From NCBI GenBank assembly GCA_024281995.1, contig JAMWZW010000005.1:1-64000 (forward strand): DNA of 64,000 nt, in the 5' to 3' direction. The stretch comes from Nitrosomonas sp. GTDB lineage: Bacteria > Pseudomonadota > Gammaproteobacteria > Burkholderiales > Nitrosomonadaceae. Shown in pieces: positions 62,801 to 64,000 of this stretch (its first letter is position 1; each line of letters opens with the position of its first letter). The position numbers were made by a program, and so were the translations under genes. The notes under the pieces were generated by a model that saw nothing but the letters and a program-made list of their open reading frames with translations, searched no databases and had not been told where the DNA came from.

Positions 62801-63145
62801 GGGAAGGATTGTATTTGCTAGTAGGAATAAATGAAACGTAGAGATTATACTTGTAATTCTATCAGTAAGTTATGTGGTGTCTGTTGATAAATATTCTTAA
62901 TAAATATATATAACCTTTTATAAACAAACATTTTGTCATAATTAAATTTTATTAAAATTGATTCAAAACTATAGTAAAATAAAAAGTGTTGCGAATATTT
63001 AGTGTTTTGAGTGTAGTGATTATATAGCAATGATCTGGAATTCTAGTTATTTAATAACGGGAACGGTTTCTGCTGAAATTTATGAAATCGCTAAAATTAC
63101 ATATTGATTTAATAGCAAGGTCACTCAACTATTGGATAAACTAGC
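62801..63145. other. Intergenic region upstream of PBP7-like gene
   Basis: This 345-bp stretch is very AT-rich and lies between the divergent plsC and the endopeptidase gene. It contains no gene and no clear hairpin. Several AT-rich boxes could be promoters, but none is close to consensus. Confidence 0.5.
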
Positions 63146-63973
63146 ATGAAACAAACGATCCTGATGCTTTGCCTCATTTTTTTTTATTCCAATGATATTC
63201 TCGCCAAAAACAATAATCCGGATATTAAATCTCACGCTGCAGTAATCTTTAATGCGCAAAATGAGCGTATTATTTACGATAAGAATGCCGACCAGGTGTT
63301 GCCTATTGCTTCCATTACCAAACTGATGACTGCCATGGTTACCCTGGATGCGGGTCTATCTCCTAGTGAAATAATTAGCATTACACAGGCAGATGTCGAT
63401 AAATTAAAGCGTACCTCTTCTCGCTTGCCTGTGGGTAGCAGCTTTCCCCGTTATGAATTATTGAAACTAGCGCTTATGTCTTCCGAGAATCGTGCTGCTG
63501 CTGCACTTGGGCGTACATATCCGGGTGGCACGAAAGCTTTCGTCAATGCAATGAATCTTAAAGCTAAGAAACTTAATATGCTGAACAGTCGTTTTGTTGA
63601 TGCTACCGGTTTGAATAGTGGTAATGTGGCTACCGCTCGCGATTTGACAAAATTAGTAAAAGCTTCTAACAACTATACGATTATTCGCGAATTTTCAACC
63701 GCTTCAAAACATTTTGTATCTGCTGGAAACAGGCGCGGCCAGTTGCAATATGTTAATTCCAATAGTTTGGTTCATAATCAAAATTGGGCAATTGATGTTT
63801 CCAAAACCGGCTATCTCAATGAAGCTGGACGTTGTTTAGTGATGCAAGTCAATATTTCAGGTCAGCCCGTTGTCATTGTGTTATTAAACTCATGGGGCAA
63901 GAATACACGCATTGGTGATGCCAATCGTGTAAAAAAATGGCTTGAGAATAATCAAGGACGGAAGCACGTATAA
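63146..63973 (+). CDS. pbpG: D-alanyl-D-alanine endopeptidase (PBP7/8-like)
   Basis: A periplasmic penicillin-binding protein of the S11 family that cuts peptide cross-links in peptidoglycan. The 275-residue product has a signal peptide (about 1-20, ending ILA), the active-site SITK (Ser56-Lys59), the SEN triad (113-115) and VSKTGYLNEAG. It lacks the extra C-terminal domain of PBP5. Length fits PBP7. Annotated by motif; a D,D-carboxypeptidase activity is the alternative. Confidence 0.88.
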   Translation: MKQTILMLCLIFFYSNDILAKNNNPDIKSHAAVIFNAQNERIIYDKNADQVLPIASITKLMTAMVTLDAGLSPSEIISITQADVDKLKRTSSRLPVGSSFPRYELLKLALMSSENRAAAALGRTYPGGTKAFVNAMNLKAKKLNMLNSRFVDATGLNSGNVATARDLTKLVKASNNYTIIREFSTASKHFVSAGNRRGQLQYVNSNSLVHNQNWAIDVSKTGYLNEAGRCLVMQVNISGQPVVIVLLNSWGKNTRIGDANRVKKWLENNQGRKHV

Positions 63974-64000
63974 AAGCGGTAAATCAGGATAAAGCCACTC

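Overview
The window is a bacterial chromosome segment, most likely from a Nitrosomonas-like betaproteobacterium. Support for this is the gene order gyrA-serC-serA-pheA-hisC-DAHP synthase-tyrA, a CIRCE-controlled groESL operon, a C-rich type S4, a FecR-like gene, and protein sequences that read as Nitrosomonadales throughout. The genus is an inference. The DNA is AT-rich, most strongly in the ribosomal block, and it carries many decayed insertion sequences.

Layout. 1-90 is the end of an IS481-like element. 347-1308 holds decayed or hypothetical genes. 1587-10720 is a protein quality-control block: groES-groEL behind a CIRCE operator, an SDR oxidoreductase, tRNA-Leu(UAG), then tig-clpP-clpX-lon. 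A complete IS481-like element (10846-12064) closes this block in inverted orientation to the copy at the window start. Next come a FecR-like orphan and a small RlpA-like protein. 13590-22691 is a minus-strand chain from gyrA to tyrA that supplies serine, phenylalanine, tyrosine and chorismate precursors. 23327-27322 holds argD-argF-argG and a YajQ protein.

27409-29659 is a pile of nested transposon wreckage: an IS1202/ISNCY-like element interrupted by two IS256-type copies. Just outside it a near-consensus promoter (29694-29722) starts the complete str, S10, spc and alpha ribosomal series, rpsL to rplQ (29880-48335), which includes fusA, tuf, secY, infA and rpoA. birA and coaX follow, then engB flanked by IS5-type remnants.

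52545-56806 (minus) is an ECF sigma factor module of the ECF42 type: a sigma factor with a long C-terminal extension, three DGPF/YCII-type proteins, a VOC protein, a DUF1428 protein and a DUF1579 protein. Two intergenic gaps contain the same promoter-like signal, TGTCGA-N17-CGACT, in front of DGPF genes. The VOC and DUF1428 genes each carry an in-frame stop. The window ends with mdh, an MltB-like transglycosylase, fur, bamE, dapB, apaH, plsC and a PBP7-like endopeptidase.

The most interesting points are the two matching ECF promoters with a partly broken regulon, the nested IS pile that separates the str operon from whatever lay upstream, the inverted IS481 pair around the chaperone/protease block, and the distinct codon use of tuf.
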